A stretch of DNA of 64,000 nt from Melastoma dodecandrum (GCA_029817715.1 JARUPY010000203.1:186001-250000), one strand, 5' to 3'; positions 1 through 11,345 are shown, counted from the first letter of the stretch. The notes: a model not told the origin generated them from the sequence alone. Numbers and translations: made by a program.

Positions 1-2
1 AG

Positions 3-1021
3 GCGATCCAGAGATCCAGAGCAGGACTGTCAGATCCGCATCGTCCAATTGCAAGCTTCATGTTTATGGGACCCACTGGTGTCGGCAAAACTGAACTGGC
101 CAAGGCCCTCGCAGCTTATCTGTTCAACACAGAGGAGGCCCTTGTTAGAATTGACATGAGCGAGTACATGGAGAAGCATGCTGTTTCAAGATTGATAGGT
201 GCTCCACCTGGTTATGTGGGATACGAGGAAGGGGGACAATTAACGGAAACCGTGCGGAGGAGACCTTATGCTGTTATTCTTTTCGATGAGATTGAGAAGG
301 CTCATTCAGATGTGTTCAACGTGTTCCTTCAAATATTGGATGACGGAAGGGTCACGGATTCTCAAGGTCGAACTGTCAGTTTCACCAACACGGTCATCAT
401 AATGACTTCTAATGTCGGTTCGCAGTACATTCTTCAAAGCGATGATGACAGTGTACCACACGAATCCAAGTACGAGGTAATAAAGAACCGAGTGATGGAC
501 GCAGCGAGATCGATCTTCCGACCTGAATTCATGAACCGCGTGGATGAGTACATAGTCTTCCAGCCTTTGGAGCGTGACCAGATCGACCGCATTGTCAAGT
601 TACAGGTAAGTTTGATATATATTGGTTCGCCTATTCGGTTAGCCTCCGCCAACTAATTGCCTGGCACATTGTAACGTCTTGACAGTTGGACCGTGTCCAG
701 AAGAGAGTTGCTGATCGCAAGATCAAAATCCAAGTGAGTGACACGGCAGTGAGCCTGCTGGGAAGTCTTGGATATGACCCCAACTACGGTGCCCGTCCCG
801 TGAAGAGGGTGATCCAGCAGTACGTGGAGAACGAGCTGGCGAAGGGCATTCTAAGGGGGGACTTCAAGGAGGAAGATGCAGTACTGATAGACACGGAGGT
901 GACAGCATTCTCCAATGGTCAGTTGCCCCAGCAGAAGCTGGTGTTTAGGAAGCTGAATCGTTCAGACTCAGCTGCAGCCGACCCCGCAGGAGATCAAGAC
1001 GCTGTCTCGTCGACCTTATAG
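3..1021 (+). CDS. CLPB3: Chloroplast chaperone ClpB3, C-terminal part (5' truncated by window)
   Basis: This is the C-terminal part of a Hsp100/ClpB AAA+ disaggregase, which threads aggregated proteins through a hexameric ring with Hsp70 help. Exon 3-605 enters the window already open (reading [19 protein letters not shown] before the first Met). It carries the second AAA module: Walker A GPTGVGKT, pore-loop GYVGYEEGG, Walker [12 protein letters not shown], sensor MTSNVGSQ and [20 protein letters not shown] intron at 606-685 leads to exon 686-1021 with the AAA+ lid ([17 protein letters not shown]) and stop TAG 1019-1021. The tail ([32 protein letters not shown]) fits the chloroplast CLPB3/APG6 paralogue better than cytosolic or mitochondrial ClpB. 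The Met at 60 is internal, not a start. The next gene follows on the same strand after about 480 bp. Confidence 0.93.
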
Positions 1022-1500
1022 GCAGAATTCGACCATGCTTTTAGCCCATGTGTGATCATGTAATACTACTGATTCCAAATACAGTATGAGCAAAGAGGAT
1101 TTTGACCCTCGTGTAAGTTTTGCTGTTTCATACTCACAGAGGGTGTACAGTGACTTTCATGGATTTTCAACCTTTCCAGATTGCATTCAACAGAGAATAC
1201 AGAGGTTTCCGGAATAATATGATACCATCGTTTGTTTTTCTTAATTTTCTGATTGTTGGACTGTCAGAAGTTGAAGTTGGGACTGGCAAAGTGATGATTG
1301 TAAGAGTAGGAGCCTAAGACCGGGGACTGGGGACCAGACCCAAGTAAGGGAAGCAAAAGTTTTAGTTGCCGGTGATTTCGGAGAGGCCTAGGATGGGTAA
1401 AGTCGCCGACAGCCTGAGATTCCCGGCGGTTTCCCGTCGTAAAGTTGTGATCTTTATATCCTACTGCTATCTTTTGAGCCATTTTGGTTTTGGGTTTTCG
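1022..1500. other. Intergenic: CLPB3 3' region and promoter of the next gene
   Basis: This spacer should hold the CLPB3 3' UTR and the upstream region of the following gene. Short ORFs here have no recognisable product. No convincing motif was seen. Confidence 0.5.
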
Positions 1501-2939
1501 ATGGCAGATTGCGGAGGAGCGGGAGGAGAGGAGAAGAGGGAAGCGACGGCGGATGTGAAGGAAGGGGTGGCGTCCATTGCGATACTGCCATGCGGGTCAA
1601 TCTCAGGGCACTTCATTCAGCTCCCTCATTCCGTCTGCTATGGACTTCACGGCACCGGTTCTTTCCTTTACCCCCTTTTATCTCTATTCTTCAGTATCTT
1701 TGTTGGGAAAAGGTGAGCATGTTGGGGTTGCTGTTTGTCGAGTGGTTAGATGTGTGTTGGATCAAGTGCTGGTGTTCTTGGATGAGATGGTAAGGAAACA
1801 TTAGGGGGTAGTGAGAGTATTGGGACATAATTGTTCTCAAGAATTCGCCTTAAGATGCTGGAGGCACCGCGGATGTTTCCGCTTTGAAATTATTGTCCTG
1901 TAACCTTAGGTGATCTTTTTCCTTGGAAGTGGAATGATCATTATAATTGGAGGTTCATCTTGTCGTGGATAAAGTTTGCTCCTACTTTGTCTGGAAGTAT
2001 TATTTATGCAGCCCTTCATGGTATCTAAGCAGTACCATACCACTTGTTCCTCAGTGTTGGCATGTGAAAGGGAATGTAGCCGGGGAGAAGATTATCGCCT
2101 GATCAAACTCTCGATTCTAGACTTCCAGGTAGGAAGCTTTTTCACCCCCTGGTTAATCTCCTTGAACAATGACTTGATCCGTTTGATGCATTATTGTCTA
2201 AATCCATGAAGACTAAACAAGAGCAAGATGTGATTGTGGAATGCAAAGGCCATGATGCTGCTCGCTTTCAAAATGTGGATCATGCTCATGGGTAAGAGAT
2301 CTAAACTTTTCCTGGTGCATTTCATCTCTCATGCTTTGTGTACTTGTGTGCTGGACTCTGAAGTCAATTGAAGAGGTCCGCTCAAGGCTGCTTCTTGGTT
2401 TTGCATGGGCTCTTTCAATGATCATTGAAAGGGAGTGCCTATTTCCCTATCTCAAGATAGGGGTTCTCTAATCGTACCTTTCGTGTCTTGATTAACAGTT
2501 GGGAGGAGAATGTTACGGGTTTAGTGGAGCAAGCACAGGGGAAGACCAACATCCTGGTTTCTTTTGAGTGTGAGACCCTGAAATCTGATCACGAAGCAGA
2601 GGAACATATAAGGCGGTATATGCCAAAATTAAGTGGACTTGATGCCGTTGGTATGCTGTCCCTGTATTGTTCTTTTCCATATGCATGCCAGTTTCGCTAT
2701 TCACCTTTGATTCTTGCAAGAATGAAAATTGAATCTGGATTATTTTTCTAGCTAGCTTTGTAAGAGACTTGCTCCAAGGTCTTCCTTGTTTGTTTTGCTT
2801 GTGGAGAATAGTGTTATAGTTTGCAAGGCCGAGCGTTAAGCATGTTTCTTGATTAGCTTAAGCATGAATTGTTGCAGTTAATGTTGGGCCTATGAGGATT
2901 GAGCATTTGGATTTTGATTCAGAAGATGACCACCACTAG
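1501..2939 (+). CDS. Conserved-looking small plant protein, function unknown (174 aa, 5 exons)
   Basis: Five exons join in phase: 1501-1657, 2055-2128, 2212-2291, 2499-2650 and 2878-2939 (stop TAG), each flanked by GT and AG. They give 174 residues. The start is the first in-frame ATG before an acidic low-complexity leader (MADCGGAGGEEKREATADV). The body has motifs that look conserved: ILPCGSISGHFIQLPHSVCYGLHG, then CERECSRGEDYRLIKLSI, GHDAARFQNVDHAHGWEE, VSFECETLKSDHEAEEHI and an acidic end (DFDSEDDHH). No signal peptide or membrane segment is visible. I cannot attach a family name or function. The phased intron structure makes it a real gene. The exon 3 acceptor (AG at 2210-2211) is the least certain boundary. 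Confidence 0.75.
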
Positions 2940-3636
2940 CAAAGTCTGTGAGTTCTCTGTCTAATCGAGCCTTTTCTGAATCATTTTGAGAGTTCGACAA
3001 CTTACATTTTCAAACGAGGTAGTCAGCGTCTTGTATATTCAGTATCCATGCCTTTAGTATAATCACCTGTTTTCCTCTCTTTTTTTATGCATGCTTCGAC
3101 CATCTGAACTAGATCCTTAAGAGTTCTGGGTTTTTGTACTTAAAAGGGTGCAGTCGTTTCACCTGCTTGAGTGCGATTTTTTTTTTCTTCCCAAGTAATC
3201 TCTCTTCAAACACATATTCGACTAGTTCGCTAGCTATTTATGATTCTGGACAATCTATGAGGCATATAAGGAATTCATCTGACAGTAAACTGTCCCATAC
3301 CATGACAACAATCTGGATCCAATATTTTCCATTATAGATGCTACAGAGGCTAGAAATAATCACAATGTCGAGTTCACTCTTCCTCATCTATTCAGTTATT
3401 CATGAGATAAGTTCAGACTTATGCACTGTTACAAACTACTGTATCCTGAAACACACAGATAGAGATCAATTAGCTTCCCCATACTATCTAAATGTGATCA
3501 ACTTGTTATAATATATGTTCTCTCATCCATGAAGACATGATAACTGCAGCTTTTCCTTTTTCTCCGTCTGCGTGGACTTCCCTATGCCTCCTTGAACAAC
3601 CATGATTGTTTGAGGTGGCGAAGTCGAGTCTCATTT
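2940..3636. other. Intergenic between convergent genes
   Basis: This is AT-rich 3' flanking DNA of the 174-aa gene (+) and the calmodulin-binding gene (-). Nothing coding or repetitive was recognised. Confidence 0.5.
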
Positions 3637-4707
3637 TCATATATTTGATGAAGGGTCAACATCTTGAAGGGAGATAACTGTCTCAAAAGCGCCCACCAAG
3701 GCCTTAACCTTACTTTTCTGGGTCCTGCTGAGTTCCGCTGCAGTTTCTTCGATAATATCATTGAGCAATCTTGTCGCCTCTTTCTCTTGTAGCTGCCAAT
3801 GCCTCAAATCTACCTTCATGCATCCTGGGTCACTTAAATAGCCGCAGTCCTCATTTTTGTCTTCGTCGGAAGGACGCCTAAATTTCAGCCACCTTGGACT
3901 GTGTATCAGAGGTTTAAGGCCATTTACCTTTTCTCTCTTGAAGTTTAGTTTCTCTGCTCTGAAGGCGTCTTCTGTAGATTGATTCACCTTGGCTTCGTCC
4001 TCTTTCCCTGTAGCATTCACCTCATCTAGCTCGGCAAAATCATAAAAACTGCAACTGCTGTAGTAGTTGGTCGATTCTGAAGCTTCATTTTCAACCTTCC
4101 CATCATTCGAGTACAATTCTTCTCCTTGGACCTCTGCTCTGTTATCCCCTTTAGATTGTTCTTCCTTATTCGTCTTCCGAGCCTCGGGTGGTGCTAATGA
4201 ATGAATTGAGCAGCCTGTTGATTTCCTCGTGCCATTGCTCACTATTGGTTTTACCTTTGCCGGCAAACCACGGCTTTCAGATGGGACTCTTGGCAGAGTG
4301 TCGGTACCCTTTGGCTTCATAGAACCCCGAGATGACGGCGGAATTCTCTGCATCGTGCTTTTATGCTGTCGTGATGAATTAGCCTTCTTTCTCGTCTCTA
4401 TGGCCGAGTTCATCTTGTTTGCCTTGTGCTCCTCCTTTATGATTCCAATCAAAGTGATCTGTTCCTCAGAACCACGGCCACCAGAAGGTTTCATCTTCAT
4501 CCTCCCATGCGATATCATGGCATTAGGGCAATGATACCCCACCTCCTTCTTCCCATTCCTGTACTTGCAGAAATCATGGCATGATCCAGGCAAAGGCCCA
4601 AGGTATCTCGAAATTGTGCTTCCGGTGGAGTACCTTCGCGCTCTTCTCTTATCTGCCCTCAATTCCGCCGACATCTCTGGGAAGTGGATGCTCCTGTCGC
4701 CAATCAT
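3637..4707 (-). CDS. Plant calmodulin-binding domain protein (356 aa)
   Basis: A single-exon reading frame of 356 residues resembles plant proteins with the C-terminal calmodulin-binding domain (PF07839 type, as in potato PCBP and Arabidopsis At5g15430). The N-terminus has a basic stretch and the family motif RYLGPLPGSCHDFCKY (about residues 34-49). The middle is long, charged, low-complexity and probably disordered. The C-terminal 60 residues hold the signature helix: KVDLRHWQLQEKEATRLL, then DIIEETAAEL and KSKVKALVGAFETVISLQ. In this family that helix binds Ca2+/calmodulin. The first ATG (4707) is used; the Met at residue 12 is an alternative start. Its place next to CLPB3 and CNGC2 recalls the Arabidopsis chromosome 5 order. 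It is shorter than the largest family members but has both ends. Confidence 0.82.
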   Translation of the reverse strand: MIGDRSIHFPEMSAELRADKRRARRYSTGSTISRYLGPLPGSCHDFCKYRNGKKEVGYHCPNAMISHGRMKMKPSGGRGSEEQITLIGIIKEEHKANKMNSAIETRKKANSSRQHKSTMQRIPPSSRGSMKPKGTDTLPRVPSESRGLPAKVKPIVSNGTRKSTGCSIHSLAPPEARKTNKEEQSKGDNRAEVQGEELYSNDGKVENEASESTNYYSSCSFYDFAELDEVNATGKEDEAKVNQSTEDAFRAEKLNFKREKVNGLKPLIHSPRWLKFRRPSDEDKNEDCGYLSDPGCMKVDLRHWQLQEKEATRLLNDIIEETAAELSRTQKSKVKALVGAFETVISLQDVDPSSNI

Positions 4708-5855
4708 TCAGCAGAGTTCCCTAACAATTTACCCAGGTGAAACCTGAATTGGAGGAGTTCCCGAGGCTGAATTACCATGAACGAACTATGTTTATGCCGA
4801 AGGGAGATTCCGGGGAAAGAAGTAGTCAATCAGCATTGGGATCAACTACAACTACTTAGGGTTGTTCCCAATGGTCACTGCAGGCTAATGATCTACTACA
4901 ACTCGGGTTCCTGCGGCCAAACACTGAAAACAGTTGAACTCGAGAAAGGAGGGCCAGAGCCGAAAACTAGCTTATGGGTTAGGCGAGATGGCTCATTTCC
5001 TTTGCATGAAAGGCAGGGGGACAGAGTTTGCTTGAAAACAAAACCCTACTTGGCCTTCAAAAATGAAAAAGTGGGGGAAGTTTCTGATGCTTGGATTTTG
5101 ATTCCATGAGAAGAAAAGGCTATTGGGTCTACTCCATCTCAGTGGCCAAACAACCTACAGCCAGAATCAGGATGTTTCTTCCTCCTCTTTTTTGTCTCTT
5201 CCGGTGATGAAGATCCAAGGGGTGGATTGCTGCCAATACGCCTAAAGTTCATGATCAAAATCCAACCATAAAAAACACAACATGTGTAATCACAGGTAGA
5301 AATCCAAGAATACCAAAAGATTCGATCCAGAACTCAAAGGGGGTGGGGTGAGTAAATAATTATAACTTTGAAATTAAAAGGCATAGGGTGGAAAACACAC
5401 GGTGTGGAATGCTGGGATGACAACCAGAAGGCAATGTTGAATCCTTAGGGAGTGCACTTAGGCCATTGCTTTGGCTGTTTTCTGTAGGAAGATTTTGTGT
5501 GCGCCAACTTATTGCAACCTTTTTCTTCCCTTTCTTTTTAAACTTTTTACTCTCTCCTTTTTCCCCTAGTTTGAGAATCTGAGATTTATCGCTCGTGAGT
5601 GAGGGGAGGTGATGGTAGATTTTTCTTTCCCATATTGTTAGGGGTCGCTTGCATTGCAATTGGTGGGTTATAAAGAGGATATCTCTGGTTACCTTTTTCT
5701 TTAAATCCAAATTTATAAATTGGATTTTTTTATGGGTATTGTAGTCAAGACAGCGGTCAATGTTGCCGTTAAATGAAAAGGAAAGAGAATCACCGACTGG
5801 CCATTCTTAAAATAAAGGAAAAGAAAATCAGGGTAATTCATTCTTGCTAACATTA
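4708..5855. other. Intergenic, upstream of CaM-binding gene and U2 gene
   Basis: The DNA between the divergently transcribed calmodulin-binding gene and the U2 snRNA gene has short ORFs on both strands (for example 4777-5109 and 5360-5710). None has a recognisable product, and they were not accepted as genes. Confidence 0.45.
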
Positions 5856-5909
5856 ATCCCACACCGGGGGAGGGGAGGATGATGAGAACCTTTAGAGGCC
5901 TATAAAAGG
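5856..5909 (+). promoter_or_regulatory. Plant snRNA promoter: USE and TATA box of the U2 gene
   Basis: The upstream sequence element ATCCCACACCG (5856-5866) matches the plant USE consensus RTCCCACATCG with one mismatch. TATAAAAGG follows at 5901-5909. The 34-nt gap between USE and TATA is the spacing of RNA polymerase II snRNA genes; Pol III types such as U6 are about 10 nt closer. The TATA box lies 33 nt before the RNA start at 5934. Confidence 0.88.
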
Positions 5910-5933
5910 AGAGCCACGACTAATTCCCAACTC

Positions 5934-6127
5934 ATACCTTTCTCGGCCTTTTGGCTAAGATCAAGTGTAGTATCTGTTCTTATCAGTTTAATATCTGATA
6001 CGTGGGCCATCGGCCCACATGATATTAAATTAATTTTTCTAGTGGGAGTGGGCTGTAACGGTAGCTTGCTGCTGGGCCTGCTCGCGCGTCGCCTTGGCGT
6101 TGCACTACTGCCTTGGCCTGGCGCACC
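5934..6127 (+). ncRNA. U2: U2 spliceosomal snRNA
   Basis: About 194 nt read as a full U2 snRNA: the 5' end ATACCTTTCTCGGCCTTTTG (stem-loop I), the branch-site recognition hexamer GTAGTA at 5967-5972, the stem II region TCTGATACGTGGGCCATCGG, the Sm-binding site AATTTTT at 6032-6038 flanked by the stem IIb hairpin GTGGGCCATCGGCCCAC, and 3' stem-loops III and IV ending near GGCGCACC. U2 pairs with the intron branch point in the spliceosome. No internal break is seen. Together with the USE, TATA and 3' box it looks like a functional copy and not one of the many U2 pseudogenes in plant genomes. ORFs crossing it are spurious. Confidence 0.95.
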
Positions 6128-6130
6128 ACA

Positions 6131-6147
6131 CAAAAACTAAGTTCCAA
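6131..6147 (+). terminator. snRNA 3'-end formation box
   Basis: CAAAAACTAAGTTCCAA begins 4 nt after the mature U2 3' end and matches the plant snRNA 3'-box consensus CA(N3-10)AGTNNAA with one mismatch. In plant Pol II snRNA genes this box directs 3'-end formation. Confidence 0.75.
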
Positions 6148-6585
6148 ATACATCACCATTTAGAAACGCTCCGGTTCCTTAAAAAAAAATCTACCCTGCT
6201 ATCTGGACGTTAAGTACCTCAAACCAAGATGAACAAACCACCCGGCCAAAAGGAACTATGCACATTGCAATTCACAGTAATCAATCCCTCTTATGCCAAT
6301 TCCCCAAAATCGAAACGAAAAAGAACAAGGGGATGCCATTCTGTTCTATAGGCGACAAACAAGCCCAACAAAGTGGCAAGTGATTGTCGACCAACCTTGG
6401 GCGGCTGACTGGCTCATCGGATAGGGCTACTAGCTTCACCTTCTGGACGGTAATACTTCCTCCTCTCGAGGACAATATATGTTGGCCTCAGAGTTGCTGG
6501 CAAAGCTTCCACGTAACAGCTAACTTCAAGAATCAAAGGGCTTTGGCTACATCTTCGGGAGATGGGCAAAGCAGCACCGAGCTTC
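6148..6585. other. Intergenic, 3' side of the RING gene
   Basis: This spacer lies between the U2 gene and the stop of the RING gene and probably holds the RING gene 3' UTR. No other feature was recognised. Confidence 0.45.
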
Positions 6586-7395
6586 CTAGGTAATGATCTC
6601 TCTGACAAGCCAATCCAAGCTAGGATATGCGAAGTAGAGTATCAGAAAGGAAGGGAGGGCAAACAGGATAGTTATGAGCATGTACAGGGCTAAGATGGCT
6701 GCACTCGCCGGTATGGCATATAGGACTATGAGAAGGAATATAACAACCAGGGGGAACTTCGCCGTCAGGTGGACGAAAAAGGCAAGGGATTTGCGGAGGG
6801 CTGAATGTATTCTTTCCATGCTGAAAGAGACCTGGAGGTGATTATGACCACGTTGAGAGGAAGCCGGTGAATCGAGATGGGGGACATGTTGAGCCCGCCT
6901 CGGGTGGGTCCTGCTGGTTCGATTCCCCGAGGCTGAACTACTGCCAGATGACCACGGGGGTGGGTGAGCTTCACAGAAGGAGGCCGAAGATCTGCCCCTG
7001 TCGCCATTCCTGCTTTCGACCATCCAGAGCACAAAGAAGTTTTTCCGTGGGAATTTAAGGTTGCCTTTGTAAACCAGACGGAATGACAAAAGGTTGCACC
7101 ATGGGCAGGAGATGAAGAGCGGGAGCTGAATGGGCAGCGTCGGAAACTTAACCACCGCCCACTGCAACCCCAGGATACAGTTTTTGCAGAGGGTGTGGCC
7201 ACACCATAGAACATACGGCACATTCTCAACAATGTTGAAGGACTCCCAGCATATAGGACATTCCAGACCTTCGTCTCTGCTAAGAGTCGAAGAGGCCTCG
7301 TCATCTGAGCACTCGGCCGCGCCTTGGTTCAGTTCGGAGAGATCATTTTTTGATCCAACCTTATTACCAATAAAGTTGGGTCCAAAGCTCCACAT
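6586..7395 (-). CDS. RING-type E3 ubiquitin ligase-like membrane protein (269 aa)
   Basis: The protein is 269 residues from the ATG at 7395. A RING finger lies near residues 45-100: CPIC, then WCGHTLCKNC, then a long insert and CPWC, giving the C3HC4 metal-ligand order with an extended loop. After a conserved GNLKFPRKNFF segment and a Ser/Pro-rich linker, the C-terminal 75 residues hold two hydrophobic membrane segments (FPLVVIFLLIVLYAI and ALYMLITILFALPSFLIL). It is probably an E3 ligase anchored in an endomembrane; the substrate is unknown. This start is preferred because a pyrimidine tract and AG lie directly before it on the minus strand, ending a likely 5' UTR intron (about 8040 to 7397, donor CAG|GTGAAT). 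A longer frame from 7449 would translate that intron. It resembles Arabidopsis At3g29270-type proteins. Confidence 0.85.
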   Translation of the reverse strand: MWSFGPNFIGNKVGSKNDLSELNQGAAECSDDEASSTLSRDEGLECPICWESFNIVENVPYVLWCGHTLCKNCILGLQWAVVKFPTLPIQLPLFISCPWCNLLSFRLVYKGNLKFPRKNFFVLWMVESRNGDRGRSSASFCEAHPPPWSSGSSSASGNRTSRTHPRRAQHVPHLDSPASSQRGHNHLQVSFSMERIHSALRKSLAFFVHLTAKFPLVVIFLLIVLYAIPASAAILALYMLITILFALPSFLILYFAYPSLDWLVREIIT

Positions 7396-8100
7396 TCTGA
7401 CAGGAAGAAGAGCCTGAAACTCGGACTGACTATGAGCAGACAATGCCAATGAATCTGAACCACGCTGAAGGTATCAAATAGAACTCCAAGGATCGCTCCA
7501 AACTGTAACTAAACCCGTACCTTCTCAAAATCAATGAATGCTCCGGACCTGAAATGTGATAGGGAGAGGAAAAATAACAAAAGATAGCACGCGAAATGCG
7601 CGAGAAAAAAAGGCATGGACACCGGCCATAACAACGAAATCGACCAAATCAAGACGCATCCAAAGAGCCATGTTTCAACACATACAATCCCATCTTAAGA
7701 AAGAAAGCCCTAAACAATATTCGTAGACCCGATCTTCGAATAATCATCCAATCGCAATGGAAAAATCACCATAATCCTCAAATCAATAAACAACGCACAA
7801 CACAAAGCAGATCTCCCGCGGGCTCCTAATAATAGGGGGACTTCCGACTACTCGGTAACAGCCACGGAAACACAATAGGATCGAAAATCCGCCAAGACTT
7901 ACTAACCCGATTAGAAGAGAACCACATCACTCCCGCAATCAATCCCTAAATCCATCACCAAAGTCTCAGAGAGCGCGAATCGACTCGTATCCCAGATTAA
8001 AAAGAAGAAGAAAGGAAACAGAGAGGGATCGGGCATTCACCTGCGACCGCCAAACCGAATCGCCTCAGCTTGCAGATATTTTATTTGGGGGGTGGAGCTG
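7396..8100 (-). other. Probable 5' UTR with intron of the RING gene
   Basis: On the minus strand the CAG|GTGAAT donor near 8040 and the TTCCTGTCAG acceptor ending at 7397 would remove about 640 nt of non-coding DNA. This is inferred from splice signals only. Confidence 0.5.
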
Positions 8101-9896
8101 TTCAGTTATTTTATTAAGTCTTTGTTATTTATTCCCCCGATATTAAATCCCCCCCCTCCTCCTTATTAATATTATTATTATTATTTATTATTAAAATACC
8201 CAAGGTTGGAAAATAAATTCTACTCCAAAGCCTTTTTCTCACAAATTATAAAATAATAATAATAATGCGAAAGCACGAGTCCACGATAACTCTTCCCTCC
8301 TCTTCCATCGGAACAGCAAAATGCAGAGAAAGGGGACAAAGTTGGGCCGTGCGCAATGGGCTCGGCCCAAGTAGAGGGACCCGTTCCCCTTAAAAAGCCC
8401 ACGTGATTCCGCTATCTTCAACTCAACCGGAATCAAATTGTCTCTGTCTCCTCCTAATTATTAAGATCATGAAAATGATTTATCCACCCCAAAATGTTTT
8501 CGGGAGGCCGATTTCATCCATGCCTCACCACGCGTCTTACTTCCATAATCACAGGCGACGAGTGGTCGACTTCTGCATTAATTATTCGAAAGCATGTTTC
8601 CCATCTCCCCCTCACTTATAACGACAAGACAATACGTATTCTAAACGTTATTCCCATATTTGATATTATGAATGATTTTTTCATAATTCGTTAAAATCTG
8701 AATATCCTAATCATTCCTTTTCGGGATATTTTGTCTCAAAAATTTGCTCATTTATAAAACTCTAAAAAAAATACGCGAATAATTTGACATGGGGTCAAAA
8801 ATTCATTATTAGCTACATTAAATGCTACGTATGCTGATTGAGCCACTTTAGTGGCGAGTGAGGAGAAATCAGAGAAAGGAAAGAAGAAAGAAAAAGATGT
8901 ATGATGAGTTAGGCAATAAGTATCCTGAATTTCGAAATAATTTTTGGTCCAAACAATAAAAAAGGAAAAGAAAAAAAGACTTAAAAAGCCCGACCCTATG
9001 TTTCATACTAGACCCAAATAACACATATTCGTGTGGCATGCCAATAATTGATAAAGATGCCGATTTCGATTTCCTCCCCCCACACCCACGAAAGAAATAA
9101 TAAATGTCGGTCAAAAATCAAGATCCATCATGAGTTGGGGTGTGGGGGAATGCTAGTAAATAGGGAGTTATGATATGTTTGTTCCTTGCATGCATGTAGG
9201 ACCATGACCACCACCACCAACACCAACATATATATTTTTACTCGGATTGTGTTTGTGCGTCCCCCCCTTAGGAAATATCGGTAAAGTTTGTCCAAAATAT
9301 GAACGATTACAACAACGAAACTCGACCAACATCCCCGAAAAAGAGGCTTGTTGGTGCGATATCATACATGCCCAAAATGAAAAACAGACACACACCCTTT
9401 CTCCCCTCCTTGCTTTCTCGAATCTCTTCTCTGTAGGTTTTCGGATCATACCGCTGCCGCGGCACGGGGCGAAGACGGGGGGTTTCGTCCTGTGACGGGA
9501 ATGGATAACGGCAGGCCATGTCCTACTAAATACTTGGGACCAGACCCTTTTCATGTCCTACTACTAATGTCAATTCACCACGATTATAGTAAATTATTAT
9601 TCCTTTTCTTTTTCTTTCAGGTTAAAACGGATGTCACAAGGACATTCGTTCCCTAAACTTTTCAATTATTTATTCATCCGTACGTGTTTTATTTTGGTGG
9701 AATTTATTGGGGGGTGGCCTACTCGCAATAAGTATCGTTGAAGAGAGGGCAGATAAAACACACACAGGTGACATGGATTCTGTGGATATCTATCCCTCCC
9801 TTTCTTTTAAATCTCCCTCCCCTCCCTCCCAGACAATGATCCGTAGCCCTGTCATCTCATAATAAATGGAGCAACGTTGCACAATAACTCGTCCGA

Positions 9897-10015
9897 AGAA
9901 TATTTTAGCGAAATAGTATTGTAATTTTGAAAATTCGAAAAATTTGTTGAAATTTCTATAATTTGAGATATTATTTGATAAATTTTGATTGACTTATTTG
10001 GTGAAATATTTTTCC
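9897..10015. mobile_element. Putative MITE, family with GGAAAAxTATTTxGC termini, copy 1
   Basis: The left end GAATATTTTAGCGAAATAGT and the right end (reverse complement GGAAAAATATTTCACCAAAT) form an imperfect terminal inverted repeat around about 80 bp of AT-rich DNA with no coding content. Similar ends occur at 20225-20453 and 45842-45970. The assignment rests on this shared end pattern. No target-site duplication was confirmed. Confidence 0.4.
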
Positions 10016-11169
10016 TATAAATTTATTTTAAAATAAAACTCATAATAAATAAAATATAGATGGTGTTGTTTGCGCATCCGCTATATTATTAGAAACACAC
10101 TCGTACAAAAATGTCTATTATAATCTTATACTTGATAATAACCTTTCTTAAACCTTTTTTTCCTTCTCCCTTCATTTTAATCACATCTATGTTGCATTCA
10201 TTTTAATTTCTCAAAACCTTTATAATCATTCAAAAGAATCGAGTTCAATTTAAAAATTCAACATTCAAGCCAAAGTTTAATTCGCATTTCCCGTAACACC
10301 ATAAGGAAATACCAATAATTGGATACTTGAGGTTTGTCCACTTATAAATTTCTTTCGACTAATATGTGAACGATGATTTGGTATACTTCGAGTTTTAAAT
10401 TTTGATTTCATGGAAGTTATTTTCGTTTTGTTGAAAATTTTATTATTTATTGAATCGATCGGATGACCGAAGGAATTTTTAAAGACTTTAAAATTAATTA
10501 GGGGAATGAAGAAGATGTTCCTCTTCATAATTAAAGAAAACTAATGGGTATAAATAATCCACAAACAAATAATCAGCTAAGTTATTTTAAAATATTTAGT
10601 ATCATTCGATATAAGCCATGTCTTAGTGGGGTTGGATTGAGAGAGTTAAGATGATGATGATATGGTGAGGTTGCTTTCAAGGGATCTCAGGGAAATTTTA
10701 TCCCCTTATCCCATTGACGTGAAAGATCACCGGACATACGTGCCGGATAACTCCATTTGAGATTAGTTTTTTCCTCCGGCATCGTAGCGTGTAACCCTGC
10801 CTTTGTGGTTTCTATATCGTAGGCAGGTCGATACGCGATCACGATCTGAAGGGAGCAGGTGGTCCCGGACCCACCGCCCGGAGCGACCATATTATGAATA
10901 TGGTAACAAACAATCGGAACGTGCGATGGCTGATCAGTCGCTTTTTGGAGGCATGTGGCATCGAGGGGGGGAAGTTTCAATACTGTTTTGGGGAAATTGA
11001 TGAGTACAACTTTCCTAACTACATGAGCGTAGGTAGGTCCGACGGGACTTTGTGTATGGTGATGATGAAATTGGGTTTCGAAAAACAAACAGTACTTCCG
11101 GTCGATTCCCCGCTACCGCGGTAGGTTTTCATGCACTGCTTTCTGTTGAAATTTACGGTAACATTCATC

Positions 11170-11345
11170 TTATCTAAAAGTTAGCAATTAGATAAATAAA
11201 TTGTTATTATTCTTTGACCGAAGCCTATTTTAATTGGGATTATTATCCGGAAGGTCATCATCGTTCGAAATCTTTTTGTCCGAATCCTATATTAAAATTT
11301 AAGATAGGATTTACCTTCACCTAAAAATTAATAATTAGGTGAAGG
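11170..11345. repeat. Two related palindromes
   Basis: TTATCTAA (11170-11177) pairs with TTAGATAA (11188-11195). About 120 bp downstream CCTTCACCTAA (11314-11324) pairs perfectly with TTAGGTGAAGG (11335-11345). Both have an AT-rich loop of about 10 nt. Function unknown. Confidence 0.55.

Noticed and set aside
4777..5109. 110-aa ORF upstream of the CaM-binding gene
   Set aside because: No recognisable domain; located in promoter DNA between divergent genes.
5900..6133. 77-aa ORF on the minus strand
   Set aside because: It lies across the U2 snRNA gene and is a chance frame.
6900..6935. tRNA-like GGTTCGATTCCCCG (T-loop motif)
   Set aside because: It lies inside the RING gene coding frame, with no matching acceptor stem or D-arm seen.
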